A stretch of DNA of 59,862 bases from Bacillota bacterium (GTDB taxonomy: Bacteria; Bacillota; Clostridia; Acetivibrionales; DSM-1351). This document shows positions 8,133 through 16,784 of this stretch, piece after piece. Each line of letters opens with the position of its first letter. Position 1 is the stretch's first letter. Made by a program: the position numbers and the translations under genes. Where the stretch lies: NCBI GenBank assembly GCA_023443515.1, contig JAEZUC010000034.1:1-59862 (forward strand), given 5' to 3'. Under the pieces are notes generated by a model. The model searched no databases, was not told where the DNA came from, and was given only the letters and a program-made list of their open reading frames with translations.

Positions 8133-10034
8133 TCAAACCTCCTGTTCTAACTTATTTTTGATTACTATCTTTGTTTTTTTATTTTCAGAAGCATAATAAA
8201 GAATTGTTCCTACAATTAATAAGATACTTCCTATCCATACAAGGCTAACCCACTTTACTACCTTAACTTTCAGGGATATATTGTCTTTCTCGTCTATCCC
8301 TTCAAAAATTATGTACAAATCTTCACCTAACCCTGATTTTATTACTGCTCTGGAGTGAGATGTTTTCATTTTTTGATAATATGAAAGTTCCGGCTTTATT
8401 TGGAATTTCCCCTTAGGCCCGTTAACACCCAGGACAGAAACAGCTGTAGTTTTTCCTGTTTCTTCTTTCCAGTAGAGGTTTCTGTATTTTACTTCATATT
8501 CTCCGACTACCGTGGTATTGCCCTTTTCCAGAGTTTTATCAGTATTTATAAGCATACCCATGGAGCCTGCAAAACCAAGCGCAATTATTATGAGTGGGGC
8601 ATGTAGTAATAAAACTGCCGTACGTTTGGGATTGGGAGTAATTTTTTTATAATTTAATACAAGTTCTATAACAAGATTTACTGCGAGCATTGCACAAACG
8701 GATATAGACAGCTTTGTAAGAAAGCCATAATCAGAAAGAAACAGCATTAAACCCAATACTGTTAATCCACATACGGTGCCGGGAATCAGAAGAACTTTCC
8801 TTGTAAAAAGACTTGGATTAATTGCAAGAAATAAAAGCGTCAATATGCCATATACCCCGAAAACATACTCATAGAAACTTATGGGTACAGCCGACGCATC
8901 TGAGAGAAATAGCCCTCCATACAAGGGAAAAGTAGTACCTCCGAAAATTAAAACAGCTGTTATAATACTTATTGTAGAAAACATATTGCCGGGCTTAATT
9001 ATACTAAGGAGTGTTTTTTTAAGTGTTGTTTCACCGGGTTTATTCATAGTATAATTGGTGTGTAATCTTTTAATTTTGAAGTAATAAAATATGAAAAGCA
9101 GTACGAGTACCAATAGTACCACACCGAAAACCACTGTAACACCACGGCTACTGTAAGCATGTACCGAATTTAATAAACCGCTTCTTGCAATGTATGTTCC
9201 GACAAGTATGGTAAATACAGTTAAAAATATCAAAACGAAATTCTTTCTTTTATTGTTATTGCCTTTGCTTCGTAAGCAGTGAAGAAAAGTCGTTGCAAAT
9301 AGCCAATTTACCAGAGACGAATTTTCTATAGGGTCCCATGCCCAGTAACCGCCCCATCCAAGTTCGGTATATGCCCATATGCCACCGGTAACAATTCCAA
9401 AGGTAAGAAGTATCCAGCCCCACATAGCCCATTTCCAAGTAATGTTTACGTGATCTTCAGTGTTTTTTCTGATGTCAAATAATTGATATGCAAAAGCTAT
9501 GAAGAAAAAAGAAAAGGCAATAATTATAACAGGTGGGTGAAAGACCATACCTAAACTCTGGAGCGCAGGATTAAGGCCAAATCCGTCACTTTGCTCTGAT
9601 ACCTGCTTAAATGGATTTTTTATAAATGTTACAACAAACATAAAAAGTGTCATAACAAATAATAAAACACCAAATATTGTTTTGGTTGAACTTTTTTGCT
9701 TATTTCTAAAATAGACTACTATAAGAAGAACGGCTAATGCAGACGTCCAAAAAAGCATTGAACCTGAACTGCCAGACCAGAACGCCGAAATCTTGTATAT
9801 TAACGGAAGTGATTTTTCCGTACTATGATATACATATTCAACTGAATAAATCCCACTTATAAGCGAATAAAACAAAAGAAGTGAAGAAATCAGAACACTA
9901 AAGCTTGCAACTATACCTGTTAGGATTCCCAGATTTTTATTTTCCTCTTTTTCATTTTTGAAGGCAATGAGCAAGAACGATATAAGACCACATGTAAAAG
10001 CAAATCGCAGCATCCATGTACCCAAAAAGTTCAT
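8133..10034 (-). CDS. CcmF/NrfE-type cytochrome c heme lyase
   Basis: A 633-residue polytopic membrane protein of the CcmF/NrfE/CcsA superfamily, close to normal CcmF length. The tryptophan-rich heme-handling loop is present as WGGYWAWDPIENSS (227-240). Conserved CcmF histidine contexts are also present: FHPP (His166), the RSGLLNSVHAY loop, and LLLHAPL near residue 485. The motif FWSGSSGSMLFW (85-96) matches the CcmF pattern FWxGxxGSxLLW. The family attaches heme covalently to CxxCH of exported apocytochromes. The gene is first in an operon with two such cytochromes, which fits that job. No other cytochrome c maturation genes are in the window. GGGGGA precedes the ATG. Family is very likely; whether it works alone is unknown. 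Confidence 0.9.
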   Translation of the reverse strand: MNFLGTWMLRFAFTCGLISFLLIAFKNEKEENKNLGILTGIVASFSVLISSLLLFYSLISGIYSVEYVYHSTEKSLPLIYKISAFWSGSSGSMLFWTSALAVLLIVVYFRNKQKSSTKTIFGVLLFVMTLFMFVVTFIKNPFKQVSEQSDGFGLNPALQSLGMVFHPPVIIIAFSFFFIAFAYQLFDIRKNTEDHVNITWKWAMWGWILLTFGIVTGGIWAYTELGWGGYWAWDPIENSSLVNWLFATTFLHCLRSKGNNNKRKNFVLIFLTVFTILVGTYIARSGLLNSVHAYSSRGVTVVFGVVLLVLVLLFIFYYFKIKRLHTNYTMNKPGETTLKKTLLSIIKPGNMFSTISIITAVLIFGGTTFPLYGGLFLSDASAVPISFYEYVFGVYGILTLLFLAINPSLFTRKVLLIPGTVCGLTVLGLMLFLSDYGFLTKLSISVCAMLAVNLVIELVLNYKKITPNPKRTAVLLLHAPLIIIALGFAGSMGMLINTDKTLEKGNTTVVGEYEVKYRNLYWKEETGKTTAVSVLGVNGPKGKFQIKPELSYYQKMKTSHSRAVIKSGLGEDLYIIFEGIDEKDNISLKVKVVKWVSLVWIGSILLIVGTILYYASENKKTKIVIKNKLEQEV

Positions 10035-10430
10035 TTTAAAATTCCCCCGTTTAGTATTTAATTTTTTTATAATAAAAGCCTATCAGCTTATTTCATTTGC
10101 CTCACAAATTATGGGAATAATTTATTCTACGTAAAAAAGTTATATCTATTATAGTTGAAGTGTCTTGCAAGAATGATTTTTTGAATAATTACAATTGCAC
10201 AGCCTATGTTATTAGAAAAGAAATATTTTGATATACGTAAATAATAACGATTATTTATAAATATTTTATATATTTGCTACATATATGTCAATAAATGACA
10301 AAGAATCTGAAATAATCCCGAAAATATTTCACATTATTTATATTTTTAATAGTGCTATGCCTTTTAAGCGTTAGTAAATATTAGAAATAGTACAATAAAA
10401 AGTTATAAATTACAAAATTATTGTAGTAAA

Positions 10431-10456
10431 TGGTAATTAATGTTAGTATATTACCA
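10431..10456. promoter_or_regulatory. Inverted repeat upstream of the subtilase remnant
   Basis: TGGTAAT, 12 nt, ATTACCA form a perfect 7-bp inverted repeat, the size of a dimeric repressor site. No recogniser is known here. Confidence 0.35.
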
Positions 10457-10458
10457 TC

Positions 10459-10472
10459 ACATTTCGAAATGT
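10459..10472. promoter_or_regulatory. 14-bp perfect palindrome
   Basis: ACATTTCGAAATGT is an uninterrupted 14-bp palindrome just before the subtilase remnant; it may be an operator. Its last bases overlap the in-frame stop (TAG, 10472-10474) that closes the remnant's frame upstream. Confidence 0.35.
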
Positions 10473-10489
10473 AGCATAATTTATTAAAA

Positions 10490-10732
10490 ATGGATGATCG
10501 ATACATAAAAGTCCAAGGGACTTCAGTAGCAGCACCTTTTGTGTCGGGCATCTGTGCGCTTGTACTTGAGATGAACCCTAAGTTATTACCACATGGAGTA
10601 AAACAGATAGTAACACACTCAGATAATATTACCCCAATCAATGGACTTACAGGTAAGGTGAAATGTGCAGGAATTATAAACGCATATAAATCTATTATAT
10701 CAGCAGAAATAGGCAGGAGGAGGAGTATATGA
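10490..10732 (+). pseudogene. C-terminal remnant of a subtilisin-like (S8) serine peptidase
   Basis: The 80-residue frame begins in the middle of an S8 peptidase catalytic domain: GTSVAAPFVSG carries the nucleophile Ser of the GTSxAxP motif, and the rest (ALVLEMNP, AGIINAYKSI) matches the last helices of subtilases. The Asp and His parts of the triad are missing, an in-frame stop lies six codons upstream of the ATG, and no ribosome-binding site precedes it. It therefore looks like the 3' end of a deleted gene. Its stop overlaps the start of the next gene by 4 bases (ATGA), so the two were probably once an operon. It could still be expressed as a short leader that couples translation. Confidence 0.7.
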
Positions 10733-11349
10733 AAATAAAATTATCAAATGAAGAAATTGAATTTTGTTTAGAATTCTCAAAAAAGTGTGCCAAAAATCAG
10801 CAGGACATAGAATTTGGTCAGCATGATACAAAAGCCCGCAGTAAAAGTGAAATTGCCAGGGATAATTTAATTGGCAAACTTGCTGAGGTTGCATTTGCGA
10901 GTTTTTTACAAAAAAATTATAACATTACAGCCCAACTTGATTTTGAATATTATCCCAGGGGTGTTTGGGATGGACAAGACGTAGAAATCAATTCATGGAG
11001 AATAGATGTAAAAGGGACTCGCCCGGGGGCTGAGTGGCTTTTGGTAGAATGGAATAAATTGAATTTCAGAAAAAAAGAAAACAGACCTTCACATGTTTAT
11101 GTAATGGCTATTGTTGGGTGGGACAGAAAAAATGACATACCAAACGGGGAAGTAGAACTTATTGGATATGCTTATTTGGAACAGCTTAACAATAATATTT
11201 CGGGAACCTATATATTGAGAAAAGGTAAAAAGTTGCCCGGTAAAAATGTTTATCTTCAAGCAGATAACTATGGGATACCTTTTAGGCTACTAAAAAAAGA
11301 CTGGTCAACACTGATAAATAAAATGCAATCCTCCTCACCATCAATGTAA
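10729..11349 (+). CDS. PD-(D/E)XK nuclease-like protein
   Basis: A 206-residue soluble protein of no family I can name with certainty. The pattern GKLAEVAFASFL followed by SWRIDVKGT resembles the Glu helix and the D-x(n)-(D/E)xK strand (here IDVKGT) of PD-(D/E)XK endonucleases, as found in restriction enzymes and many defence proteins. It has a strong AGGAGGAGG ribosome-binding site and starts inside the stop of the subtilase remnant, so it is likely still expressed. A peptidase-nuclease pair would be consistent with a defence or conflict module, but the protease half is broken. Nuclease activity is an inference from motifs only. Confidence 0.55.
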   Translation: MKIKLSNEEIEFCLEFSKKCAKNQQDIEFGQHDTKARSKSEIARDNLIGKLAEVAFASFLQKNYNITAQLDFEYYPRGVWDGQDVEINSWRIDVKGTRPGAEWLLVEWNKLNFRKKENRPSHVYVMAIVGWDRKNDIPNGEVELIGYAYLEQLNNNISGTYILRKGKKLPGKNVYLQADNYGIPFRLLKKDWSTLINKMQSSSPSM

Positions 11350-11402
11350 ACAGTAATGTCAACCCCACGTATAATTACTTCGAATCTGTGTTCCCAATAT
11401 AA

Positions 11403-12005
11403 TTAGTTTTTCAGCAATAAATAATCATAGGGAGAAAACCCTAAGGTTGACCGTTCAGCAGAAACATCCCATTTCTTTATAAATGTATTTAATAAATTTT
11501 TGAAATTTTCTATTGTCCTGTTGGATTTTATATTTTGACCGTCTTTACTTTCCATGACAGATAAGATTACTTCTAAGTCCGAGGATAGCTGGTTAATAAA
11601 CTTTATTTCTTTATTTGATATAATTCCATCTTCAGTGAACGCACCCTGATACTTATTACTGTTCAGATTCCCTTCAAACGCATAGCCTATATGCTTAAAG
11701 CCGTAACTAATACCTGGATAGTTTAATCCGGCATCCACGAAATTTGAGCCGTTATTAAGTAGTTCATCAAGTAAATAAGTGTTTTTTATTATCAAGTTCA
11801 TTTCGCTGTTAAAGTTATCATAATTTGATGTTGAATAGTAATTTTGCAGAGTTTTTAATCCTGAATCAATAATTCCGATATAATGAACTGCATTATTAAG
11901 AAATACTTTTTCTTCATGTGCACTGTTAATCAAATGCTTGATATTTAATCCCATAGATAGAATAAGAACAGCTACCAACACAATAAATGTGATTTTTGTT
12001 TTCAT
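11403..12005 (-). CDS. Unknown exported or membrane-anchored protein
   Basis: Not recognised. The start was placed at the ATG behind GGGAGG rather than 16 codons upstream, giving 200 residues. One N-terminal hydrophobic segment (about 5-25) makes a signal anchor; the rest is helical and polar, rich in Asn, Leu and Ser, with no cysteines or catalytic motif. Tail-to-tail with the nuclease-like gene and head-to-head with dusB; no operon partner. Confidence 0.55.
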   Translation of the reverse strand: MKTKITFIVLVAVLILSMGLNIKHLINSAHEEKVFLNNAVHYIGIIDSGLKTLQNYYSTSNYDNFNSEMNLIIKNTYLLDELLNNGSNFVDAGLNYPGISYGFKHIGYAFEGNLNSNKYQGAFTEDGIISNKEIKFINQLSSDLEVILSVMESKDGQNIKSNRTIENFKNLLNTFIKKWDVSAERSTLGFSPYDYLLLKN

Positions 12006-12185
12006 ATCATTTCCTCCCAATTTTAAATTGGAGTCATAACTCAAAAATAACATTTATAGGAGAAAAAGTAAATACTAAACAATTATCAGTATATTCTCAA
12101 AATACAAATAAATTGCTATAATATCATTGCAATTACAACAGATAATATCCATATTAAATAATAAAATAAATGAGGGTTACTACAT

Positions 12186-13148
12186 TTGAAAATAGGTAAT
12201 GTTGAAATAAAAAACAATATATTTTTAGCTCCCATGGCGGGAGTAACGGACATGCCTTTTCGTGTACTATGCAAGGAACAGGAATGTGGACTTGTATATA
12301 CCGAGATGGTAAGTGCAAAAGGCATGCACTATGATGATGATAAAAGCAATAAGCTTACTCTGATGCATGAGATAGAGAAGCCGGGAGCTGTTCAGATTTT
12401 CGGTTCTGATCCTGAAATCATGGCAGAGGTTACAGAGAAGCTGAACTCGTCAGATACAGCAATAATTGATATCAATATGGGCTGTCCTGCTCCGAAAATA
12501 ACTAAAAACGGAGAGGGAAGTGCATTAATGAAAAATCCCGAACTGGTTGCAAAGATAATCAAAGCGGTTGTATCTGTTTCCCAAAAACCCGTCACAGTAA
12601 AGATAAGAAAGGGCTGGGATGACAGCCGTATTAATGCGGTTGAAATAGCACGCATTGCCGAAGAAAACGGAGCCAGTGCCATTGCTGTTCATGGGAGAAC
12701 CAGAGAGCAGTACTATAGTGGAAAGGCCGATTGGGACATTATAAGACAAGTAAAAGAGGCAGTTTCAATACCTGTAATAGGAAATGGTGACGTAACCGGC
12801 CCCAAAGAAGCCCAAAAACTTCTGGAAGAAACACGATGTGATGCAATAATGGTTGGAAGAGGTGCACAGGGAAATCCTTGGATTTTCAAAAAAATAGTCA
12901 GGTTTCTTGAGGATGGAACAATAATTCCTGACCCATCTCCGGAAGAAAAAATTGAAACAATTATAAGGCATATGAACATGCTCATCGACTTAAAAGGTGA
13001 AAGAACCGGTATACTGGAAATGCGCTCACACATAGCTTGGTATATAAAAGGTATGAGGGATGCAGCATATACAAAACAAAAAATATTCCAAATGACAAAT
13101 AAAGAAGAAATTATCAGTCTTTTGAGGAGTTTTTTGATGAGGCAGTAG
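12186..13148 (+). CDS. dusB: tRNA-dihydrouridine synthase
   Basis: A 320-residue FMN-dependent TIM barrel that reduces uridines in the tRNA D-loop region. The start of the protein carries FLAPMAGVTDMPFR, the family signature; NMGCPAPKITKNGEG contains the catalytic Cys (Cys100) and VHGRTREQ the RNA/FMN-binding loop. Length and motifs match the Gram-positive DusB type. The likely start codon is TTG behind a GAGGGT ribosome-binding site. The last 35 bp overlap the 3' end of the convergent cwlD gene, so no terminator separates them. Confidence 0.92.
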   Translation: MKIGNVEIKNNIFLAPMAGVTDMPFRVLCKEQECGLVYTEMVSAKGMHYDDDKSNKLTLMHEIEKPGAVQIFGSDPEIMAEVTEKLNSSDTAIIDINMGCPAPKITKNGEGSALMKNPELVAKIIKAVVSVSQKPVTVKIRKGWDDSRINAVEIARIAEENGASAIAVHGRTREQYYSGKADWDIIRQVKEAVSIPVIGNGDVTGPKEAQKLLEETRCDAIMVGRGAQGNPWIFKKIVRFLEDGTIIPDPSPEEKIETIIRHMNMLIDLKGERTGILEMRSHIAWYIKGMRDAAYTKQKIFQMTNKEEIISLLRSFLMRQ

Positions 13149-13866
13149 CATTTGCCTCCATAATTTCTTCGATACCCTTTACTATTTGTACTGCACATTT
13201 CTTCTGGAAATCGGAAGAGGTTAACAGTTTTAAATCATTTTTATTAGAAATAAAACCTATTTCCAGAAGCAGTGAAGGCATTTCAGTGCGACGTAAGACG
13301 TACAGATTAGGGCGTGGAACGATTTTTCTGTCAAACATGCCGAGAGTTTTAAGCTTTGATTGCATAATTCCCGCATTGCTCTCACCGGTAGGTGAATAGG
13401 GGTTATATGTTGTAAGAATTCCGTGAGAAGCCGGGTCGGTAAAGGAATTGTTATGTATACTTATAAAGAGTGAGCCTTTTTTCTCATTGGCAAGCTTCAC
13501 CCTGTCTTCCAGACTTACAGCAGTGTCATCCCTTCTGGTGAGTATATTATCAATTTGCTTTTCATTGAGTATTTTTTCTACTTCCAGAGAAATAGCCAAA
13601 GTAATTTCCCTTTCATGAATAGAACCGTTCCCCGCTCCGGGTTCGCTTCCTCCATGTCCGGGGTCTATTACCACCAAAGGAGGCAGGGAAGCTGCAGTGG
13701 AATCTTCGCCAGGGGATGTTAGATTACTGAGAGGTAGCATAATATCGTTTCTGAAGATAACCCCTAAAAATGAAATAATGGCTACTGAAAGAATAACAAT
13801 CAGGGTTATGAGATTTTTGTGACTGAGTCTTTGGCTTAATTTATCAATAAATTTATACATTTTCAT
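13114..13866 (-). CDS. cwlD: N-acetylmuramoyl-L-alanine amidase, CwlD-like
   Basis: A 250-residue Amidase_3 protein when started at the ATG behind GGGAGG (an upstream start adds nine residues). One N-terminal transmembrane segment (about 22-42) is followed by the zinc amidase domain: VVIDPGHGGSEPGA (His ligand), IHEREITLAI (Glu ligand), LFISIHNN (His ligand) and SLLLEIGFISN with the catalytic Glu. Such a small anchored amidase matches CwlD, which makes muramic-delta-lactam in spore cortex. Convergent and overlapping with dusB. The spore role is inferred from type and size; a vegetative amidase is possible. Confidence 0.82.
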   Translation of the reverse strand: MKMYKFIDKLSQRLSHKNLITLIVILSVAIISFLGVIFRNDIMLPLSNLTSPGEDSTAASLPPLVVIDPGHGGSEPGAGNGSIHEREITLAISLEVEKILNEKQIDNILTRRDDTAVSLEDRVKLANEKKGSLFISIHNNSFTDPASHGILTTYNPYSPTGESNAGIMQSKLKTLGMFDRKIVPRPNLYVLRRTEMPSLLLEIGFISNKNDLKLLTSSDFQKKCAVQIVKGIEEIMEANATASSKNSSKD

Positions 13867-13918
13867 ATGCAATCCTCCCTTAAAAAGCGACATACTATCA
13901 TTCTACCATAAGAACAAC

Positions 13919-13944
13919 AAAAAAGGCTGCAGTTATCTGCAACC
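13919..13944 (-). terminator. Intrinsic terminator of the NlpC/P60 gene
   Basis: Read on the minus strand, GGTTGCAG-ATAA-CTGCAGCC is followed by TTTTTT, a classic terminator, about 35 nt after the hydrolase stop. Confidence 0.85.
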
Positions 13945-13979
13945 TCTTTGTAAAATTTGTGTAACAAAAAATTCATTTA

Positions 13980-14762
13980 TCACATTATTCTTTTTGCACC
14001 TATATATCTCTCCGCAAAGTAGCTGTTACTAAGGCTGGAGATAATAACACCCTTTGAAGAACTTGCATGAATAAAACTTCCGTTACCCAGATAAATACCA
14101 AGGTGGGAAGGGCCCGCCTTATATGTTGTAAAGAAGACTAAGTCTCCGGCTTTAAGATTTGCCTTAGCAACATATGTTCCAACATTGTATTGCTCTGCAG
14201 AAGTTCTGGGGAGATTTATTCCGTGTTTTGCAAAAACATATTTGGTATAACCGGAACAGTCAAACCCGCTTGGAGTTGTACCACCCCATACATACGGTAC
14301 ACCTATATATTTTTTAGCAGTAGATATTACTGCAGCGGCCTTTGACGTTGATGCTGGAGCCGTACTTGCGTAGCTTCTGCTTGTGGCTGGCTTTGCTGTA
14401 GTTTTTCTAGCAGTTTTTGACACAGTTGCTGTTTTAGACTTACTAACTGTGGCTGTTTTCTTAGTTGCACTTTTAGTTGCTGTTTTTGTCTTACTTGCAG
14501 TTTCTTTTGCCGGTGCGACTTTAGTTACCGCTTGTGTCGGTTCTGATTTAGTCGTTTCCGCAACCGAGTAGTTTAAATTACTATATAATAATTGACGTTC
14601 TGCTTTTACCGCATTCTCCGTATCAGACATATAAGACACGGTTTCCGGAAAAACAATTTTCTCACTTTTAACTGCCGCAAGGTTGTAAATAGGTACAGCT
14701 GTAACTGCGCATAAAGACAAAGCTATAACGCCTGATACAAACCTTTTATTAAGATTAATCAT
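13980..14762 (-). CDS. Secreted NlpC/P60 cell-wall endopeptidase
   Basis: The start was set at the second ATG, 5 nt behind GGAGG (the first ATG overlaps that site), giving 260 residues. An N-terminal signal peptide (about 5-30) is followed by a low-complexity Thr/Lys/Ala linker (about 80-140), basic and probably wall-associated, and an NlpC/P60 domain (about 145-260). Its triad is visible: Cys169 in FDCSGY, His220 in SHLGIY and His232 in FIHASS. The family cleaves D-gamma-Glu-meso-DAP bonds in peptidoglycan. No SH3 or LysM domain is seen; the charged linker may replace them. Monocistronic. Confidence 0.88.
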   Translation of the reverse strand: MINLNKRFVSGVIALSLCAVTAVPIYNLAAVKSEKIVFPETVSYMSDTENAVKAERQLLYSNLNYSVAETTKSEPTQAVTKVAPAKETASKTKTATKSATKKTATVSKSKTATVSKTARKTTAKPATSRSYASTAPASTSKAAAVISTAKKYIGVPYVWGGTTPSGFDCSGYTKYVFAKHGINLPRTSAEQYNVGTYVAKANLKAGDLVFFTTYKAGPSHLGIYLGNGSFIHASSSKGVIISSLSNSYFAERYIGAKRIM

Positions 14763-15141
14763 ATTGACCTCCATTTACCCCTGTTTCAAAGCATAAAAAA
14801 ATAAGGCAAATGAAACCCGGGGTTATTTTTATCCCTGTCATCGTCTTTCTCTATATCTAAATGACTGTTATGAAATTAAATAAATGTTCAAAAAACTTGA
14901 TCTATTTTGTGACGAACAAATTGTTCTCTGGATTATGCTTAAGGCCAAAGGCCTGTTTGCTTATATACGCTGTAGACTGCTTGCACCCGATAGCTAATGT
15001 GTTAGCAGCTGATGAGGTTATTATAAAGGACATATCCATTAGTATCAACCTGAAATAAATGCCATGCAGCCGGAAACCTAGAGTCATAAAAGGTTAACAA
15101 ATTCAATATTATAGTTTAAGAATAAAAATAGTGGGGTACAC
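14763..15141. other. Divergent intergenic region with small hairpins
   Basis: About 380 bases separate the NlpC/P60 gene (minus) and spoVB (plus). No convincing gene is present; short open frames on both strands lack ribosome-binding sites. Perfect small hairpins occur at 14942-14954 (AGGCC-AAA-GGCCT) and 14993-15006 (GCTAA-TGTG-TTAGC). I compared the region with c-di-AMP, guanidine and c-di-GMP riboswitches from memory and could not match a full consensus. Confidence 0.45.
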
Positions 15142-16713
15142 ATGACCAAAAAAACGTTTATAACAGGTGCAATAATTTTGATGGCAGCAGGCTTGGTAAC
15201 AAGAGTAATCGGTTTTGTTTACAGAATATATCTGTCAAACCTCATCGGTGCTGAGGGAATGGGCGTTTATCAACTTATTGTACCACTTTACACTTTGATA
15301 ATTCTGACATTGACTTCAGGTGTTTCAATTGCAGTTTCAAAGATGGTTGCCGAGGAACTTGCAAAAGGAAATGCTGTTAACATAAAACGTATATCCAAGG
15401 TAGGCTTGTTTGCAGTTTTTGTTACAAGTATATTTGTATCAATAGTACTATATTTTAATATTGATTTTATAGTAAACATTTTATTAAAAGACAGCCGCAC
15501 ATATTTTTCTGTATGGATATTACTGCCGTGTATACCTTTTATAGCAGCAGCTTCAGCCTATAAGGGATATTTTTACGGAATTCAGGAAGTTACGCCTACA
15601 GCCGTATCCCAGATAGTTGAACAGCTTGTTAAAATAGCTATAGTATTGATATTTGCCTCACAGTTTTTAAAAGCAGGGCTTGAATATGCCTGTGCTTTTG
15701 CTACATTGGGTATGGCGCTGGGGGAGATGTCCAATTTGTTTGTTCTGGCAATTTATTATAGATATAAAAAATACCCTCATACTGTTATAAAAAATAATAA
15801 AGGTCGTACCCGAAAGAGAGAACTGGTAAAATCCATTCTGAACTGTGCAGTACCTATATCCTTTAACAGGTTTATAATGTCAGTAATGCAGGCCATAGAA
15901 GTAATTCTCATTCCAAGAAGACTTCTTGTTGGAGGACTAAATTATATACAGTGCATGGAGGAGTATGGTAAATTAGCCGGAATGGCAATGCCGCTGATAT
16001 TTTTCCCTGCATTGGTAACAACATCATTGGCAACAACACTTGTTCCTGCTATATCAGAATCCATGTCTCTTAAAAATTACTCCAGGGTTAATTTCAGAAT
16101 ATCGAAATCAATTCAGATTACTATGGTGGTTGGGTTTGTATTTATGGCCTTATTTGCCTGTTATCCAAGCAAAATATCAAACTTGGTATATCCCGGGCAG
16201 AACGTGGGAAGCACGATGTTCTTATTATCCTTTACATGTATATTTATCTATCTTCAGCAGATACTTACCGGAATCATGAACGGCTTGGGAAAACAGGGAC
16301 TTTTGCTTGGAAATTCAATAATAGGGTCGGTTATAAGAATACTTTGTGTATATTATCTTATACCTGTATATGGGATACCGGCGTATGTTTTTGGTATAAT
16401 AATTAGTTATTTCATATTCTGTATCCTTAACTTTATAATAATAACAAAAAATACCGGAATGGTGATTGACTTGAGAAAATGGGTAGTGCTACCCGCAGCT
16501 GTAACCGCAGTACTTGTTTTATCCAGCAAATATATATATAGCTTTTTCAATTTTATGAACCTTACGGCAGCATGGCAAACCTTATTCGCTGTATGTGCAT
16601 ATATTGCAATAGCTGTTTTCCTAATGGCTTTAGTTGGTGCGATAGAATGGCGTGAAATATTGCAGTTGTTGGGAATCAAAAGTAAAAAAGTGAGAAATTT
16701 TAAGAAAGAATAA
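15142..16713 (+). CDS. spoVB: SpoVB-type polysaccharide flippase (MOP family)
   Basis: A 523-residue protein with about 14 transmembrane segments. The N-terminus (LVTRVIGFVYRIYLSNLIGAEGMGVYQL) fits the MurJ/SpoVB branch of the MOP exporter family; TSGVSIAVSK and ATTLVPAIS are also typical. SpoVB-type proteins move lipid-linked peptidoglycan precursors across the membrane, in sporulation for cortex synthesis. The start follows GTGGGG. It is not in an operon with the following hsp18, which has its own promoter and operators. Confidence 0.88.
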   Translation: MTKKTFITGAIILMAAGLVTRVIGFVYRIYLSNLIGAEGMGVYQLIVPLYTLIILTLTSGVSIAVSKMVAEELAKGNAVNIKRISKVGLFAVFVTSIFVSIVLYFNIDFIVNILLKDSRTYFSVWILLPCIPFIAAASAYKGYFYGIQEVTPTAVSQIVEQLVKIAIVLIFASQFLKAGLEYACAFATLGMALGEMSNLFVLAIYYRYKKYPHTVIKNNKGRTRKRELVKSILNCAVPISFNRFIMSVMQAIEVILIPRRLLVGGLNYIQCMEEYGKLAGMAMPLIFFPALVTTSLATTLVPAISESMSLKNYSRVNFRISKSIQITMVVGFVFMALFACYPSKISNLVYPGQNVGSTMFLLSFTCIFIYLQQILTGIMNGLGKQGLLLGNSIIGSVIRILCVYYLIPVYGIPAYVFGIIISYFIFCILNFIIITKNTGMVIDLRKWVVLPAAVTAVLVLSSKYIYSFFNFMNLTAAWQTLFAVCAYIAIAVFLMALVGAIEWREILQLLGIKSKKVRNFKKE

Positions 16714-16758
16714 GGATTCAGAACATATTTTAGTTAAATAAGAGTATGTAGCAATTAA

Positions 16759-16776
16759 AGGTCAGAGAAAGTCAAA
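16759..16776 (+). promoter_or_regulatory. CtsR operator, upstream site
   Basis: AGGTCAGAGAAAGTCAAA matches the CtsR heptanucleotide direct repeat (GGTCAAA-N3-GGTCAAA) with one change per half-site. It lies 9 bp before the -35 box of hsp18. Confidence 0.78.
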
Positions 16777-16784
16777 ACAAAGTA

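Larger units (their letters stand above)
10035..10489. other. AT-rich divergent intergenic region
   Basis: About 455 bases between the ccmF-like gene (minus) and the subtilase remnant (plus). No coding signal was found. It must contain the promoter of the cytochrome operon; I could not assign a clean -35/-10 pair. Near its right end lie two palindromes, listed separately. No remnant of the missing N-terminal part of the subtilase could be found in it. Confidence 0.5.

Noticed and set aside
14861..15087. Short open frames on both strands between the NlpC/P60 gene and spoVB.
   Set aside because: No ribosome-binding site, no recognisable motif, overlapping each other on opposite strands; treated as noise.
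14775..15120. Fragments resembling riboswitch pieces (CTAGGTTTCCGG and ACAGGGATAAAA on the minus strand).
   Set aside because: The parts are 240 nt apart and the central conserved blocks of the guanidine-I and c-di-AMP classes are missing.
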